64,000 nt of DNA from Pontederia crassipes (GCA_030549335.1 CM060186.1:22807189-22871188), one strand, 5' to 3'. Counted from the stretch's first letter, positions 46,495 to 60,032 are shown. A program made the numbers and translations. Notes: a model not told the origin generated them from the letters alone.

Positions 46495-47140
46495 CCTCTC
46501 GGAAAGGCTTGCATATTCCGACGAAGGCGCCGTGGCCGCCGACGGCGAAGAGTAGTAGGAGCGGGGCCTCGGCGTTTGCTGCTGCTCCTGATGCTGGAAG
46601 ATGGGATGCAGTAGGAAGCCCTGGGGAGACTCCTCTTGTTCTTCCTGTAGCTCCTCCTGTCCACCACCACCACCACCACCTCCTCCTCTTCCTCCTCCTC
46701 CTCCTCCTCCTCCTCCTCCTCCGCTTTCTCTTGGGCTTATTTGGTTCAGAAGGTAATGTGTCCTTCTCGGATCCAGATCCCTGTGCTCCTTTTCCAGCTT
46801 TCCCTTGCCCACAACCGATGCTGCTAGTTGACGAAGCCGCTCTTAGCTTCCTCCTGCCGCTTCTTCTGCTGGTTTTCGCTGCGCGGTGGTACCTGCTGCT
46901 GGTCCTTGCGAAACGCTTGGCCATCCAAGTGGCAGAATTCCATCACCAACAGCTGAACGCTCCGCGGCCCCTCCCAGCTCCCAGTTCAAGGCCAAACACG
47001 CATGAGATTTTAGGTATGTGTGTTTGGAAATGCCTTTGAGCTTGCCAAGCGACCAAGAGGGAAACCCAGCTGAGAGAGATGGAGCCGTGGCTTTCTCAGG
47101 GGACCTAAGAAGAGCCCTACAACCAGGGGGAGAGCTCATC
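46495..47140 (-). promoter_or_regulatory. TCP4-like 5' leader region with overlapping upstream ORFs
   Basis: If transcription starts above 47140, the leader carries at least two upstream ATGs in other frames: one at 47139 (98 codons, ending 46843) and one at 46924 whose 294-codon frame runs past the TCP start and ends inside the gene at 46040. The second is long only because the TCP region is GC- and GGN-rich; it has no domain. Such overlapping upstream frames would be expected to lower TCP translation. The transcription start is not identifiable by eye, so some of this may be promoter. Confidence 0.45.
46660..46722. repeat. GGN/CCN trinucleotide microsatellite in the TCP leader
   Basis: About 20 units of CCA/CCT on the plus strand (GGT/GGA on the gene strand). 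It would encode a poly-Gly run only if translation began upstream of the first ATG; with the start at 46494 it is untranslated. It is likely length-variable between individuals. Confidence 0.85.
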
Positions 47141-50100
47141 CATTACATTTTTGCAAGCTGCAGGCACAAAGGTTTGATGCACCAGTATGGAAAGGAGGGG
47201 CCAAAAACACATGGCAAGGGAACATGGATGCAAGAAGTGGTTTTGGGTTTTAGTCTGCGAAGGAAACAAGAGATGTAAAGGAGAGAGAATGAGGGAGGAT
47301 AAATTCTTTAAGGCCAGGACCTCATTGGTAAGTAAGAAGTAGATGCCATCGTTGGAGAGAGAGAGAGATGAGTTCGTGTGTTTGTGAGGGAAAGAGAAAT
47401 GGAAAAAAATGGAGTGAGTGGAGAAGGGGTTGGCACTTGCCAGGGTCAGACAAGGTCAGAATTTAAAAGATCCCAGTGATCTGAGAGGCCCACTTCCTCT
47501 CCTCTCCGTCTCTCAGAGAAATAATAATTTCCAACCTCAATAAACACAAACAATAGCAGCCCTACATTTAACCAGAAAAAAAATGAAGAGAAAAAACATG
47601 AAGGAAAAAAAAAACACAATCCTCTTCCTCTCTCCATATAGATCTCATTCACCTCTTTCACTCACTCCTCACTATGCTTTTTTGAGCTTTGGGACAGTGA
47701 CCCATGCAACTTTTTGGTTTTTCATCATCGCCTCCTTTTAATGCTGTCTGGCAAAAGAGACATCATCTATCTTCCTCCTCCCCTGCGCTGCACACCACCA
47801 TTCTTTCTCCGTGCTGCGACAAAAAAAAAAAGAAAAAAAATTATAAAAAAAAGGAAAAAACCTCCATGGATGGCTCGCATCCCTTCTCATCTTCTCCTGG
47901 TTTGCATTGCAGGTCACGGCCAAGACCAAATTGTAACCTGGCATTGTCTTGCTTTTTGCCGACTTCTCATCCAGCCAGACAGTGACATAATTAGAACTTA
48001 ATTTTGCATCGTTGTTCATATTATAAAATTAATAATATTAATTTCTTACAATAATTAATGGTACGTCTATTTTCACATGATATATATATATATATTATTG
48101 TTCATATAATGGATCGGTTAAAACAAAAATGGTCAAGAATCCCTACATGAGATGAATGGCTAATATTATAAAATTAATAATATTATTCTTGCTATCGATT
48201 GGTAGCTACCTATTTTGGCATTACTGTGCGTTATGTAGTAAATATAATAATTTAGAACTATCATTATTTTCCTGTGCACTCAAATTAGAATTCCATCTGA
48301 AAATAGTGTAGGATTCTGCTTCTTTTTATTAATTTTTATTCATAAGTAATTTTTTTTATTATTGGTATAATGATTTCTCAGTAGTATATCTTATATTTAG
48401 TTATAAAATAAAATATATTTATATTAATTTTAATTTATGATATAATTTTTTTTAAAAATATTATTATTCTACTAAAAATCCATCCGAAAAGTAGGACATG
48501 ATTTTTTTACTTTCACCCCTTAAACCCTAGTTATGGGTGGATTTACTCAAATTTTGTTGCTCGGTGATTTGGTAGCCGCACTCGAATATGAGATTATGGC
48601 ATATGATACCTCGGCAAAAATTGCAAGTTGAAAAGAAGCCCCTTACCATATTATTCCATTCCGATTATTATTATTTTAGCTTTTCTATTTTTTTTTATTT
48701 GTATGATTTTTTCAGATTTTATTTGGTAAAAGATTATTTAGGTCAACAACTAAAAATGAATAGAACTTTAACGGGACATTTTCCATTTCACACACTTCTC
48801 TCTCTTTCATATGTACATAAAATTATTTTATTCTTTTCAACCTTAGTTTTGTATATATGTTGCTAAATATGACCCTGCATCATGAATTACGTGTTAATTT
48901 GCTTATGAAACTATTTTTTTTTTCTCTCTCTCTCTCTGGTAAAAATTACTTAGGTGAACAAAAACGGAGACACTCACATTTCTTTCTCTATCATGTGTTT
49001 TAAACTTTATATTTTTGTATACTTTGTGGTAAATATTAGAATTCTCTTAAAAGATACTCTCTAAAAAAATTGATTTTACTTTATTATTACGATAAATGAA
49101 TTTTAGTTTTTTTTTTTCACTTTGACCATTATTATGAGAAAAGAAAACTAAAAGTCCGAGAGGAAATCGGCATGTGGCGAAGGCACTGTCCAAGTTGTAT
49201 AGGATTGGATCATTTGTTCCAAGGATGCTGACAGAACACCACAAAAGCAAGGTGATGGCCTCCGGTGGTGATATGAACCTGCCCGGTACCTTCTCCAGTT
49301 CTCCTAATCTAAAAATTTAAATTTAGTTCCTTTTGTCCCTAAAATCTAGCCATCACTCATGATTAGATTCCCTACTATATTTACTAATACATTCTTCTTT
49401 TATCCATTTCTTTAAAAGAAGAAGAAAAAAAAAGAGAGGTTGTCGTATGTTGCTGAGAACTTTATCATAACATACAATAAGGTTGTCATTTGCCGCTTTG
49501 ATAGCTTATCAATGATGTTGCAACATTCTCCAATAATGGCTATCGCACTCCTCATCATTAATTGTCATCATATTTTAATTAATTAATATATATATATATG
49601 CCAGCATTTATGACACAAAGGAAAAAGTAGAATTGTTTATCTAAAGTGAATGATGTCCGTCAAACCTTGTTTTTTGCCTTTTTCTATTGCATGGTTAAGT
49701 CTGAACATTAATTCTAACGTTTTTAAATTTCTATCCTGTTATTTTTCTTTCCGAGCTTAATCCAAGTTATCAACCAACTGGTAGCAATTTCTCTCATAAT
49801 TTTACACAATTTCCTTCTATATATAGCTTAGTATGTCTTTCTCTTCCTTCATGCTGTGTTTTTTTTTTTCCTATCTCATCCTCTCACCACACATGCGACA
49901 CAGAAATCCCAACACATAGTAGCAGCAGCAGGAATAGATAACAGGGTGCTGCAACTAAACCTCACAGGCACAGCCATCGGAAACTACAGCAGCTGTAGTC
50001 TCTCTCTCTCCCTCCCTCCCTCCCTCCAGCTCCCTCTCCACTGAACAAATAATTTTCAGCACTGAATTGGCCTCGTAGGATGCACCTCTTTACAGTTGGT

Positions 50101-50230
50101 CTGGTTCATTACAGACCTACGCCTATGTCTAATACCCTCTTCAGTCTTCACTAGTTCTACGCTCTATCGCATATAGAACCAACCCCACCCTCAGAAATCA
50201 ACCCATGCTCTGCATTAGGACTCCATTTTC

Positions 50231-50231
<1 letters not shown>

Positions 50232-50262
<31 letters not shown>
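50232..50262. repeat. TC dinucleotide microsatellite
   Basis: An uninterrupted (TC)n run of about 15 units, preceded by CTCCCTCCCTCC-type sequence at 50008-50030. Confidence 0.9.
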
Positions 50263-50266
<4 letters not shown>

Positions 50267-50673
50267 GCACACACAAGTTGCATGTATGCGTGTGTGGTGC
50301 ATCCAATGTATCGAATGATTTCTTCTCACATGCACAAACGAGGCGTACGCATCGAGGGGTTGTAAGGCGAGCTGTCCACTTCCACGAGCTGCGAATTGGA
50401 GGGGAGGCCGGAAGAGCCGTGCTTGCCACGGTATTTCATGATGTGCATGGGAGGAGTTGCAAAGCCAAAAAAAATCATGCTCAAATTATTATCAACGTTA
50501 AACTACATAAATTTCCTATTTCTAAGAATATCATAGCATATAGTATACGTGCTGATCCTATAGTACTAATATAGCATATATATTCATATATGTCCAGAAG
50601 CCAAGAACGTAAATCTTTGAGAATTCTTTGAAAAAAATGTCCACATATATATATAGTTAGAAAATAATCAACC

Positions 50674-50722
<49 letters not shown>
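50674..50722. repeat. TA dinucleotide microsatellite
   Basis: (AT)n run of about 24 units. Confidence 0.9.
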
Positions 50723-50727
<5 letters not shown>

Positions 50728-50839
50728 ACTCATCGTGTCATGTTGTGAAAGTTTCAAAAGATGATTAACTGAGATTTCAAATTACAAGCATTTTCGAATG
50801 GCCGATCCAAAGGTTCAAAAATGAAAAGTGAAAGGTTAA

Positions 50840-53313
50840 TGTAACACCCCGAGACCCACGTGACTTCCACGTGCTCAGAGTCGTCCCAAAGGCGCTACTC
50901 AATTTTCTATAAAATATTTTTGCAGAATATAAATAATAAATGCGGAAGACTTTTCAATAATAACAGCTAATAATTCGTTATATTCAAAATAATTAAAATA
51001 TTAAAAGTTCACAATTCTAATAAATGCGGAAATAATAAAAACTAGACAACTCAATCTAAAACATGTGCAACATCTGCCTATCACTGAGCATAGCCACCTA
51101 CAGGATCATCCTTTATCAAAGTACTCTCACCTGCACGGATCCAGGTACAGAAAAATATCCATGAGTATAAAAATACTCAGTACGTAGGGTCTACTAAACA
51201 ATCAATATGCTCAATCGAAAATAAGATATAATCAATGATGAGTCAATTGAGCAATCAATATAATAATCAATTTATAATATAACGATTTATCAACATGGGC
51301 AACTATATCAAGTTATGGTCAAAAGACCAATCAATAGAGATAGCAATTAATAATTGCCTAATCAATTGGATCGATGATTCAATATAACAATAGGACAATA
51401 AATTAATAGGAAGGATCAGAAAAAGATCAGATGATCGATCAATATTGATTTAGCAATTAAATGTCTGATCACTATGACACTATTCAATTTAACAATTTTC
51501 AATTCAATATCAATGGTCATTGGTCAATTACAATTCAATTCGATTCAATGGACGGAGGCAATGTCAATCAACGTCAGTATTCCAAATGACCATTGATATT
51601 GAATTTGGTTTCAATCCAATTCAATTTAATTCGATTCTATTTCAATTCAATTCAATTTATAATGTTCGGAGTTATCCAATTCAATGAGGAGCGCTCAGTC
51701 AATTAAGGGACACCATGCCACTTTCATGCATGCTAGTGGGGGATCAGTGCCACGGCAAGCCCGATATAATTCAATGGGTTCGTGTATGGTGGAGGACGAG
51801 TAGTCATACACAGGACAGTCATAGATTTTACACTATCTGTCCCATTCAATTCAATTCAATTCAATTGGTCCCGACTTAGTGGCAATCAGTAGACATGGGC
51901 CCAGAAGCTTTCGACTTTTATCTTATTTACCTAAGATGTCTATCTTTTAACAATTTAATTTAGGTAAAATAAGGCATAATCAGAAAGACTACTGGATCAG
52001 TATCATAATCAATAATAAGATCGGATAGGATAATAAAATATGATCAGATATGATTTGATAAGATAATACTATGATCAGGTGTGATAATAATATAATAAAG
52101 TATGATGACAATTTAATCAAGACCAATCAATAATAATAGAATCAATAAATGACAGTAAGATAATTATTATAAAACTCATAATTAAAATTACTAATCTAAA
52201 TAAAATAAATAATTAACTCTCGGCTTCATCTCTATATTTATTTATTTATTTTTTCCTTGCTGGACCAGAGATTCAAGAAAGGAATTTCTTTAAAAAAATT
52301 CCTTTTTCTTTCTCTGCGTAAAAGTTAACAAAAGCCTTTTCTTTTTTTTCCCTCCTTATCAATCTCACGTAGGCCCTTTTTTTTCTCATTTCCTTTTCTC
52401 AATTCCCTTCTCTCTCTCCTGGTTTTGGGGCCATAAATTTCTTTTATTTTTCATCAAGTCATTCTCTCTCCTCCTCATCCATTATTGACCACCAATTTTC
52501 TCTCTCTGTTATGATATTCTCTCTCTTGACTTTTCGCCCAAATAATCTTTGTATTTATTTTTTTTCTTTTTCTCCATTACTCTTGCACTCTTTTCTCTTT
52601 TTTTTTGTTGTGTCACGGCCAATGAATTGTTTCTTCTCTACACCGCCGCACGAAAAATTGGCCCAAAAATCAATTTTCCTCTACTCTTTATGCCTCCAAT
52701 CCGAATCCTTATTGTATTTTTTTATGCAAAAAATTACTGGGCAAAAGACTTTATGGACATAATAAATCTATCATATTCTAATCTATTTCGTACCATAAAA
52801 CATCACTTGCAATGGCAATAAAATTCTCCAACTTTTTTTCTCGATCGATAATAATATTATCAGAAAGAAGAATCAATTATTAAATAATCCTACAGATCCC
52901 CCTTACGCACCTCGTAGCCGTTCGACGTTGAATCATGCCTTGCCATCATCTGAACATCATGCTTCTGCCGCCGGACACCGAGAACCAAAAAGGAGAAAAC
53001 TCCTTTGACGGCCGACTCTAAGAATTTATTTATAAGGTTCTAGATCCTAGATTTTTAATCTATCTATAACTTCCAATCCTGATCAAATTTAATCTTTTAA
53101 TTAATCTCTTTTAACAATTTTGAATTATTTTAATAATTAAATAATTCTGAGTTTAAATAAATATCTCATAATACATTTTTATCCTTAATTAAACTCCTCC
53201 TCTATTTTCCTTTATTTTCGGAATTATTTATTATAATAATACTAATGGTCATTTTTCTCAAAATAAATAATAAAATATTATTTTTTCAACTCTAAAAAAT
53301 TGGGGTCGTTACA
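50840..53313 (-). repeat. 3' LTR of the Tekay-type element (2474 bp)
   Basis: Plus-strand TGTAACACCCCGAGACCC at the left and GGGGTCGTTACA at the right, i.e. a TG..CA LTR with TGTAAC/GTTACA ends on the minus strand. The first 1.1 kb matches 56608-57732. Contains a TCAATTCAATTCAATT-rich stretch near 51480-51870. Confidence 0.85.
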
Positions 53314-53336
53314 TCATAACCTCCTTAAAAATAAAT
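53314..53336 (-). other. Polypurine-tract-like sequence next to the 3' LTR
   Basis: On the minus strand TTTTTAAGGAGGTTATGA directly precedes the LTR start, the position and composition of a plus-strand primer. Similar AAGGAGGTTATC words recur inside the element near 53932, 54580 and 55110. Confidence 0.6.
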
Positions 53337-55435
53337 TCGTCCTCGAATTTGCGTAAAATAAGTTACATTATCTATCTAACAAATATGATAAATCTTTTTC
53401 ATCTCAACTTTCAGTTTCTAAATGGCATTTTCATCTCTATGATGTGTCCTACATATGTCACATCTCCATTTCGATTCAGTTCTTCCAATCTTGTTATGTT
53501 CATATACAATTCATCTCGTATATATTATTTTCAATCTCTTCATGATGAGGCAGGCTTCGTCGCTTCGTTACTTTGGTAACAAGAACTATCGTCCATCAAC
53601 TTCGTTCTAACCGATAGGTGAGCGACATGATCTACTATACATAAATGTCTGCGACGGTGCTATGCCTAATGTCGGAGTGGTGACTATTGCCACATACTAA
53701 CTCTATCGACGGGAGTTGGTTGTTCCAACTATCACTCCAGTCCAATGCACAATCCCAAAACATATTTTTCTAAGGCCTGAATTGTCCACTCAAACTACTC
53801 ATCCATATGTGGATGGAAGGTGACGTAAAAATTCAACCACATCCCAATTGCTCTATAGATGCTCCATCAGAATTGGGTTATGCACTGTAAATTCTTATCC
53901 GACGCAATGGATCAGTACTCCATGTAGTCGGATAACCTCCTTAAAAAAAATGAATGTCCATGAGACTTTTGATGGACTAACATTTCTTTAATGGATATGA
54001 TGTCGGCTATCTTATATCAATCATCTATTATTCATATCGCATCGTTATCATGTTGAGCCTTTTGGAAGCCTTCTAACGAAATCAATCATTACTTTTCTTA
54101 ATGCTATTGAAGATTTCTAAGCTCTTGTAGTACACAATGTGACATATGATGCTCAACTTCCATTTGCCGACCTTCCATAGTATTTTCGACTACATGCAAG
54201 ATGTGTTGTTATTATTATTGTTCACTGGACTGACTTGGGTGATGCAATTGCTCCTTGCTCATATTCCATCGGCTCACTCCCAAATGAGCAAGTGACCTTT
54301 CTGCTTAAGATATTCTCAACTGAGTTTGCGTTGACGAACTCGTAATCTTTCAATAATTTGATCCTTTTTTTCGACACATGTTCGAAAGTGTACCTCAACC
54401 TTGGTGGTCCGTGGAGAATTCAATCTCTTCACCCTACATGTTGTGTCACCGACTCTTGGGTGAAGACCATAATTGTTAATTCGATATCTAATTATCTTGA
54501 TGTGTTGGCAACTATCTTCTTCCTATGTAGTATCAAGACGCATGCCACATGGGAGTTGTATGCGTCGTTGTGGGCGACATAACCTCCTTGGTCTAAAGGT
54601 CTTTTCAAAAAGAAAAAAGGCATTATTGTCAATTCCTTCTCCAAGTTCTAAAACCTATTTTTAACCTTTCCTGAGTCATTCAATTTTTTTATATCCTTTT
54701 TAGTGAGGTTCGTCCATGATGACACTATCGTATGTCAATCTAATGCGACCGTTCAAAAATATCTTGCAAGTCTAAGGAAGTTTTTTTTTTAACACGTCCT
54801 ATTTGATTATAGCATCCATCTTTTGATATTCCATATATGCGATATTCCTGAAGAACATTATCTCATTCTGCCAAAATTTATATTTCGATACTTTGGCGCA
54901 TACTTATTTCTCTGCATGTTTCTCTAGGCTTGACGAATATATTAGAATATCATCGATCTTGGGTTAACCAATGTAGTAATAACTATATTATAATTTTTCA
55001 ACATACTTGGATGCTGTCCTTCTTCCATACCATTATGTATGCACTTCATCACTTTTTCTATTGAGTTCGAGTGCTCGACTTTTTACGGTAAATTATGAGC
55101 ATCAACTAATCGATAACCTCCTTAGAAATATCGTCATATGAGTGCTTCCATTAAACACTCTACTTTTCAATGGTCAAATTTTTTTTTTATGAAAAGTAAA
55201 CTATAAACTATATTCATTCCATATAACACATGCTATTTGGATATACAAAATATCTAAAGACTAGTTAGAGTGGAGATTACAATTTCGACTTGATTAAGCT
55301 TTAAGTCATATGTCATAACATATCAATCTATTTGGGTGATTTCAGCACCATTCTTGGAGGCCTATTTTTGTCGTAGAGGTTTGACCCATTTTGATTCATC
55401 ACAATCTCTTGCGAAGTGACTCATATTGTCACAAT

Positions 55436-56266
55436 TTAGGCATGCTTTGCCCAATAACATTCACCGAGATGCATTTTGTGGCAGTAGTTACATGATTCTC
55501 TATGTGGTTGAGGATCATTCCGTGTTGGATATGGCCTTCCTCGGTTGTAGTTTTCTTGATGTCGCTTCTCTCTTCTTTGATGTATTTTATCTTTACTCCA
55601 AATATGATTCTGATCATTATCTATATCCTCTTGATTCGGTCGAGTTGTGTTTGTTATGTCGTCATTTTCAAGCATGGTAGCAAACTCTTTCGCAACTTGA
55701 AGGGTCTGATAGTTACAACATTTTACCCATCCTCGGAGGCTTGGATTGAGACCTTTCACCTATTGCTTAACGCGATTTCTCTCTGATTGACGTCGATTAC
55801 CATACTTCTCCAACTTTAAGAATTCGATCGTGTAGTCCTCGTCTGTCATGGTATCCTGTTGTAGATCTCGATATTCCTTTCATTTTCTCGCTCTTCAGGA
55901 AATAGGTAAACAGTGATCCTTGAATATCTTTTTAAACTTTCTCCAAAGAATCAGGTCCTTTCCGGAGAATGTGTCAGCCTTTGTTGCGTTCCACCAATGC
56001 CTAGCGTCACCTGTTAAACACCTCGTAGCACATATAGTCTTGCAATTCTCACCGCAGTCCATCTTCACTAGAGTTAGGTCAATTTCTTCCAGCCACCTAT
56101 AGTCTTTCTCAAAGTTGCCCTTCCCATCAAATTGGGGAGGCTGTACGTTGGTAAAACGCTGGACAATCTCTTTTCGATTATCGTGAAGTGGAACATCATG
56201 ACTCTGAGTATTACTATAGTCTCTGTACAATGAACGAGATTCATATGATGATGATCCATGGCTCAA
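55436..56266 (-). mobile_element. gag remains (capsid region and zinc knuckle) of the Tekay-type element
   Basis: 55895-56266 encodes a segment with PPQFDGKGNFEKDYRWLEEI and ARHWWNATKADTF, the signature of the plant chromovirus gag capsid-like domain. 55436-55759 encodes a basic stretch followed by a zinc-knuckle-like C..C..H..C (CNYCHKMHLGEC). The two lie in order after the primer site, as in Tekay elements. The region is broken; it is recorded as a fossil. Confidence 0.7.
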
Positions 56267-56607
56267 ACGTTCCTCCTGATGTTCATTGATCCATTGATTA
56301 TTTACTCATGGGCCTTGGGCCGCTTGGCCATCCTCCTGTGCACCTTGAGAATTGGATCGTCGATATCTACTTCTCGGTCCACGATAAAATTAATGAGAGG
56401 TCATCAACTTGGGAGACATCTGTGCTCACCCAACAATAAATAGTACAATATAATTTAATAAGTAAGAATTCAATATCGATATCACAATGAAAACTTACTT
56501 GGCCCTACTGGATGACTGCAGTGGTTGCTCGTGACAGTTGCACATGGACTCAATTCTCTCTATTAGAGATAGCTAAGAAGTGCCTCTCCTTAGGCTCTGA
56601 TACCTTC

Positions 56608-57732
56608 TGTAACGCCCCGAGACCCACGTGACTTTCATGTGCTCAGAGTCGTCCCAAAAGCGCTACTCAATTTTTTATAAAACATTTTTGCGAAATATAA
56701 ATAATAAATGCGAAAGACTTTTCAATAATAACAGCTAATAATCCATTATATTCAAAATAATTAAAATATTAATAAATTCACAATTCTAATAAATGCGGAA
56801 ATAATAAAAACTAGACAACTCAATTTAGAACATGTGCAACATCTGTCTATCACTGAGCATAGCCACCTACAGGATCATCCTTTATCAAAGTACTCTCACT
56901 TGCACGGATCCAGGTACAGGAAAATATCCATGAGTATAAAAATACTCAGTACGTAGGATCTACTAAACAATCAATATGCTCAATCGAAAATAAGATATAA
57001 TCAATGATGAGTCAATTGAGCAATCAATACAATAATCAATTTACAATATAACGATTTATCAACATGGGCAACTATATCAAGTTATGGTCAAAAGACCAAT
57101 CAATAGAGATAACAATTAATAATTGCCTAATCAATTGGATCGATGATTCAATATAACAATAGGACAATAAATTAATAGGAAGGATCAGAAAAAGATCAGA
57201 TGATCGATCAATATTGATTTAGCAATTAAATGTCTGATCACTATGACACTATTCAATTTAACAATTTTCAATTCAATATCAATGGTCATTGGTCAATTAC
57301 AATTCAATTCGATTCAATGGACGGAGGCAATGTCAATCAACGTCAGTATTCCAAATGACCATTGATATTGAATTTGGTTTCAATCCAATTCAATTTAATT
57401 CGATTCTATTTCAATTCAATTCAATTTATAATGTTCGGAGTTATCCAATTCAATGAGGAGCGCTCGGTCAATTAAGGGACACCATGCCACTTTCATGCAG
57501 GCCAGTGGGGGATCAGTGCCACGGCAAGCCCGATATAATTCAATGGGTTCGTGTATGGTGGGGGACGAGTGGCCATACACAGGACAGCCATAGCTTTTAC
57601 ACTATCTGTCCCATTCAATTCAATTCAATTCAATTGGTCCCGGCTTAGTGGCAATCAGTAGACATGTGCCCAGTAGCTTTCGACTTTTATTTTATTTATC
57701 TAAGATGTCTATCTTTTAACAATTTAATTTAG
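56608..57732 (-). repeat. 5' LTR of the Tekay-type element, truncated
   Basis: TGTAACGCCCCGAGACCC onward matches 50840-51965 closely until AATTTAATTTAG at 57732, where unrelated sequence begins. The rest of this LTR (about 1.3 kb) is not present. Confidence 0.85.
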
Positions 57733-58351
57733 AAAGTAGAAAGCAATAGGCTCCCATCCACCTCTTTACATTCAAGTCCGCTAATAACACTACATATATA
57801 TCTGATTATAGTGATGAAAACCATTGTTCAAAATTTTGATTTGCTAAAACTTCAAATAGCCTTCTTGGCATTTTGTGATTAGTTCTTTTTATTCTGAAAC
57901 TACATACGTTAGCATAACGTAACTCACTTTTTTTCTCTAATATATACATTATTAACGGAATAGCAGGTATATATAAAAAAAAATATAGGCAGATTAATTT
58001 AAACCCAAAGTAAGTGATAGTATATAGTCACATGAGTATTTTTCGCCCCAAATACTCCTGATGTTTGACACACGAAAATAACTCGAAAATCCCTAGCCAT
58101 GTGCAAATAATAATCCGAGCAGTGTCGTGCGCACCGCCAGTAATCATATCATTGTCCTATGCATGTAAAATCATGTGTACGAAAAACAATGCTCTCATGA
58201 ACTCTGATTCTAAATTATACGAGAAAGAATAATAATGAACATATTCATATTAGAATAAACATCGCATTTGGGCATGGGTAACTACAATTGTTGTTGAGAT
58301 AATAAAATAATAAAAACTCTATTCAATAACCAACAAAAATTAGGGTAGAAT
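57733..58351. other. Unassigned AT-rich spacer
   Basis: No gene, RNA or repeat recognised on either strand. Confidence 0.5.
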
Positions 58352-58640
58352 CACTACAAGATTAACACTTTAGAAATTAATTATACTTCGTTCTTAAAAA
58401 TATAAATATTAAAGACTAATGTGATATTAGTCTCAAATTCTTATTTATAGAAACTAAAATTTCATTTATAATCATTAAAAGGTCATCTTTTAAGATTAAT
58501 AAAATATTTTGGTCATTAAGAACTTTTAATGACTAAGGACCATGGGAGATTAAAATATTTTGGTCCCAAAAAATATTAGTGACTAAAATTAAACTTTTTA
58601 AGGACTAATGTGTTTGGTCCAAAAAAAAAAACTTGTTTGA
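58352..58640. mobile_element. CACTA-type element end
   Basis: CACTACAAGATTAACACTTT at 58352 followed by repeated AGTGACTAA / TTTAATGACTAA / TTTGGTC words in both orientations, as in CACTA subterminal regions. No opposite end was found, so its extent is unknown. Different family from the full element at 13287 (only the first ten bases of the ends agree). Confidence 0.45.
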
Positions 58641-59193
58641 TGTAATGAATGGATGTGACTCCTTCTCGTTTAAGTAGAGGACTTGAGTTCAAATATCTAT
58701 GAATATAAAAATTCTTATTGGGAGTCTGTCATAATTATATAATAATTAGGAACACGAAGCGAGACGACTATATAAGATTAGTTGGACTATCGACCAACCT
58801 TTAACCTGTGGATAGTGCATATAATCGTTAATGCCGCATGAGTTGGATCATCGGTGCCGCTTCCCAGGCACCAAGAGTTGGCAATAAAAATAAAAAATGC
58901 TATCCAATAGTTGATGGCTCAATGACATACAATAGATATACTTTCGATTTGACGTTTGGATGCAAGTTCTCGACGAAGACGAGAACTCAACGTACAATTG
59001 GTCGATGATTGTAATTAGTATTTTCATGTGGGAATAAAAGATAATAGCCAATATTCCATAAACAAAGAGAGTTTACTAACAATAATTAATATCTACTAAT
59101 AACAAGAATTTGGTGATAACTAATGTCCAGTAACAACTATTACAGGAATCAATAAAATTGATTATTATTTTGTAACAATAAGAATCGATTATC

Positions 59194-59300
59194 AATAATC
59201 AATGTTCCGTAGCAATGGGAATTGATAAAAATATCAATGTTTAATAACAGTGATGTATCAATGATCAATAATCGATGTTCCAAAGCAATGGGAATCAATG
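59194..59300. repeat. Two-copy direct repeat (71-bp spacing) in LTR
   Basis: AATCAATGTTCCGTAGCAAT and AATCGATGTTCCAAAGCAAT, each followed by GGGAATTGAT/GGGAATCAAT. A small degenerate duplication. Confidence 0.6.
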
Positions 59301-60032
59301 GTAATAATCAATGTATCAGAGCATCACTTTGTGTAATGTTGATCACTAGCTGATCATACTAAATTTCTACTCATTTTTCATCTTAATTCATGTGTATATA
59401 AGTCATGAAATGTTCATATTCAGATAATTATGCTTGATATACATACATTGATTTTCTCAGCATAGTGTTATTTTAGATTTGCACATTTGAGTTGAATAAT
59501 ATATCGATTTAGTTCTTATTTGTATAATTTCTATTGGAGAGTTTTGATGCTTACTATTCATATTATTTCAGCCTCCAAATCAAGAATAAAAGATAAACAT
59601 TGTTGCTGGAAAAGAAGGGGGACCACAAGTCTACAATCTGCCAAAAGCAAGAAATGAATCTTTTTGCAAAGAGAGAGACTAGGATAAGTGTAAAAAACCA
59701 GAAGAATAGAAGCTTCCGATGTGAATCAAATGGAGAGTCAATGCCATATATAAAGGGGATATTCAGGAGAAAAAAGGGGAGTTCCTCTCCTGGTCATTTG
59801 GCTGGAGGCTAGAAGTTTTTCTTGTTGGAGCTGAGGGTTCTTCTTAGGTTTTAGGATGTTTATGATTTTGTTCCTCATCTATTTTTTTATTGATTCATCA
59901 CTTATGAGGAGCTAAATCTTAGCTCTCTTAGAATATGATAGTAGTTTAATTTATGTTTATGGATGGATAATTAAACAACATTTTTGTCATTGATGTTAGT
60001 GTAGTTTCTCAATGCTTTTGAATCAGTTTTAT

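Larger units (their letters stand above)
47141..50839. other. Upstream region of the TCP gene
   Basis: The part near the gene (47141-47700) has GA/CT runs (GAGAGAGAGAGA near 47355) typical of plant promoters and leaders, then poly-A/T tracts near 47820-47860. Further up it is AT-rich. No other gene is recognised. Short open frames at 47704-48019 and 50157-50574 lack motifs. Confidence 0.5.
50840..57732 (-). mobile_element. Tekay-type Ty3 LTR retroelement, incomplete
   Basis: Read on the minus strand: 5' LTR (56608-57732, its outer part missing), a primer site complementary to initiator Met tRNA (about 56592-56605, GGTATCAGAGCC), gag coding remains, a decayed internal stretch, a purine tract, and a full-length 3' LTR (50840-53313). 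Gag remains resemble chromovirus gag. The internal region is only about 3.3 kb, so most of pol is missing or unrecognisable. The shared LTR parts differ at only a few positions per hundred, so insertion was relatively recent even though the element is incomplete. It is broken in many places. No flanking target duplication can be checked because the outer 5' LTR is absent. Confidence 0.8.

Noticed and set aside
46495-46812. N-terminal extension of the TCP protein with a poly-Gly run
   Set aside because: No ATG occurs in this part of the frame (it opens with GTG), and the first ATG at 46494 gives the expected family length.
46040-46924. 294-codon frame on the minus strand above and overlapping the TCP gene
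   Set aside because: Arg/Pro-rich translation of GC-rich and GGN-repeat sequence in the wrong frame; the TCP domain frame explains it. Kept only as a possible upstream ORF.
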